A stretch of DNA of 41,837 nt, from positions 1-41,837 of the forward strand of contig JASJDJ010000044.1 of the NCBI GenBank assembly GCA_030065635.1, given 5' to 3'. Below are positions 41,720-41,837 of this stretch, piece by piece. This DNA is from Xenococcaceae cyanobacterium MO_188.B32. Its GTDB lineage: Bacteria; Cyanobacteriota; Cyanobacteriia; Cyanobacteriales; Xenococcaceae. How positions within the stretch are numbered: position 1 is the stretch's first letter; every line of letters starts with the position of its first letter. The notes beneath the pieces are model-generated. The model saw nothing but the letters and a program-made list of their open reading frames with translations. It was not told where the DNA came from and did no database searches. The position numbers and the translations under genes are program-made.

Positions 41720-41837
41720 TTAATTGTTGTTGTTGTTATATAATCCTGGAGAAATCTTAGCTGCGCGTTCCCAAAATTGGCAACTATTTAGATTCCTTAA
41801 TAAGAATTGTAACAGAAGATACGAATATATTGTTAAA
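41720..41837 (-). CDS. C-terminal end of an unidentified protein (gene starts beyond the window)
   Basis: The minus-strand frame is open from the right edge to a TAA at 41720-41722, giving 38 residues that end FWERAAKISPGLYNNNNN. The five Asn come from a GTT repeat. A strong terminator begins 5 bp later, which supports a real gene end. The sequence is too short for a family assignment. Confidence 0.35.
   Translation of the reverse strand, partial: LTIYSYLLLQFLLRNLNSCQFWERAAKISPGLYNNNNN

Overview
The window looks like chromosome from a low-GC cyanobacterium. HIP1 octamers (GCGATCGC) recur on both strands. Photosynthetic-lifestyle genes are present (chlM, CrtO-type carotenoid ketolase, Yfr1 sRNA beside trxA, paired half-size UPF0016 manganese transporters), as are the heptameric tandem repeats typical of cyanobacterial spacers. 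No ribosomal or transfer RNA gene and no intact insertion sequence was seen. I cannot fix the genus; a large-genome unicellular or baeocyte-forming lineage is a guess.

Layout. 1-2.5 kb: end of an amidohydrolase gene, then a convergent diheme c-type lipoprotein. 3-10.8 kb: a plus-strand accessory block with an Old Yellow Enzyme-like flavoprotein, a second RoxA-like diheme cytochrome, a four-helix membrane protein, two broken gene starts (alpha/beta hydrolase; trypsin-co-occurring domain 2), a polytopic patatin phospholipase and an intact alpha/beta hydrolase. 10.8-14.3 kb: a rhodanese and the three parts of an Rsb-type partner-switching circuit (anti-sigma kinase-like ATPase, receiver-PP2C phosphatase, STAS antagonist). 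14.4-19.7 kb: crtO, a TerB-like protein, a P450 pseudogene lacking its catalytic middle, hisA, and a mannose-1-phosphate guanylyltransferase. 19.7-22.3 kb: a gene-poor, possibly decayed stretch and a truncated two-malectin plus esterase-like protein. 22.4-30.5 kb: housekeeping genes (trmFO, paired Mn exporters, nadB, Yfr1, trxA), remnants of a LOG-family gene and a HAD phosphatase gene, a chemoreceptor-like protein and an OmpR regulator. 30.5-38.6 kb: a heme-rich redox locus. 38.6-41.8 kb: pgsA, a CSP41-like protein, a small gene split by a palindromic repeat, chlM, and the end of an unidentified gene.

The most remarkable region is the minus-strand locus at 30.5-36.6 kb. It encodes, in transcription order, a cytochrome b561-like protein, a broken two-component remnant, a tail-anchored double globin, a membrane-anchored cytochrome with five candidate heme c sites, a six-heme cytochrome, a Tll0287-like monoheme lipoprotein, a four-helix cytochrome b with two His-X13-His pairs, and a membrane-linked thioredoxin. 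A large ResB-like heme c assembly protein is divergent from it. Start/stop overlaps link the globin and both multiheme genes. My inference is a dedicated membrane electron-transfer chain ending on, or sensing, O2, NO or another N-oxide; the substrate cannot be read from sequence.

The window also records much decay by short deletions and repeat insertions: P450, histidine kinase/regulator, LOG and HAD genes, a hydrolase duplicate, a trypco2 gene, an esterase domain, and a coiled-coil gene split by a 55-bp palindrome.
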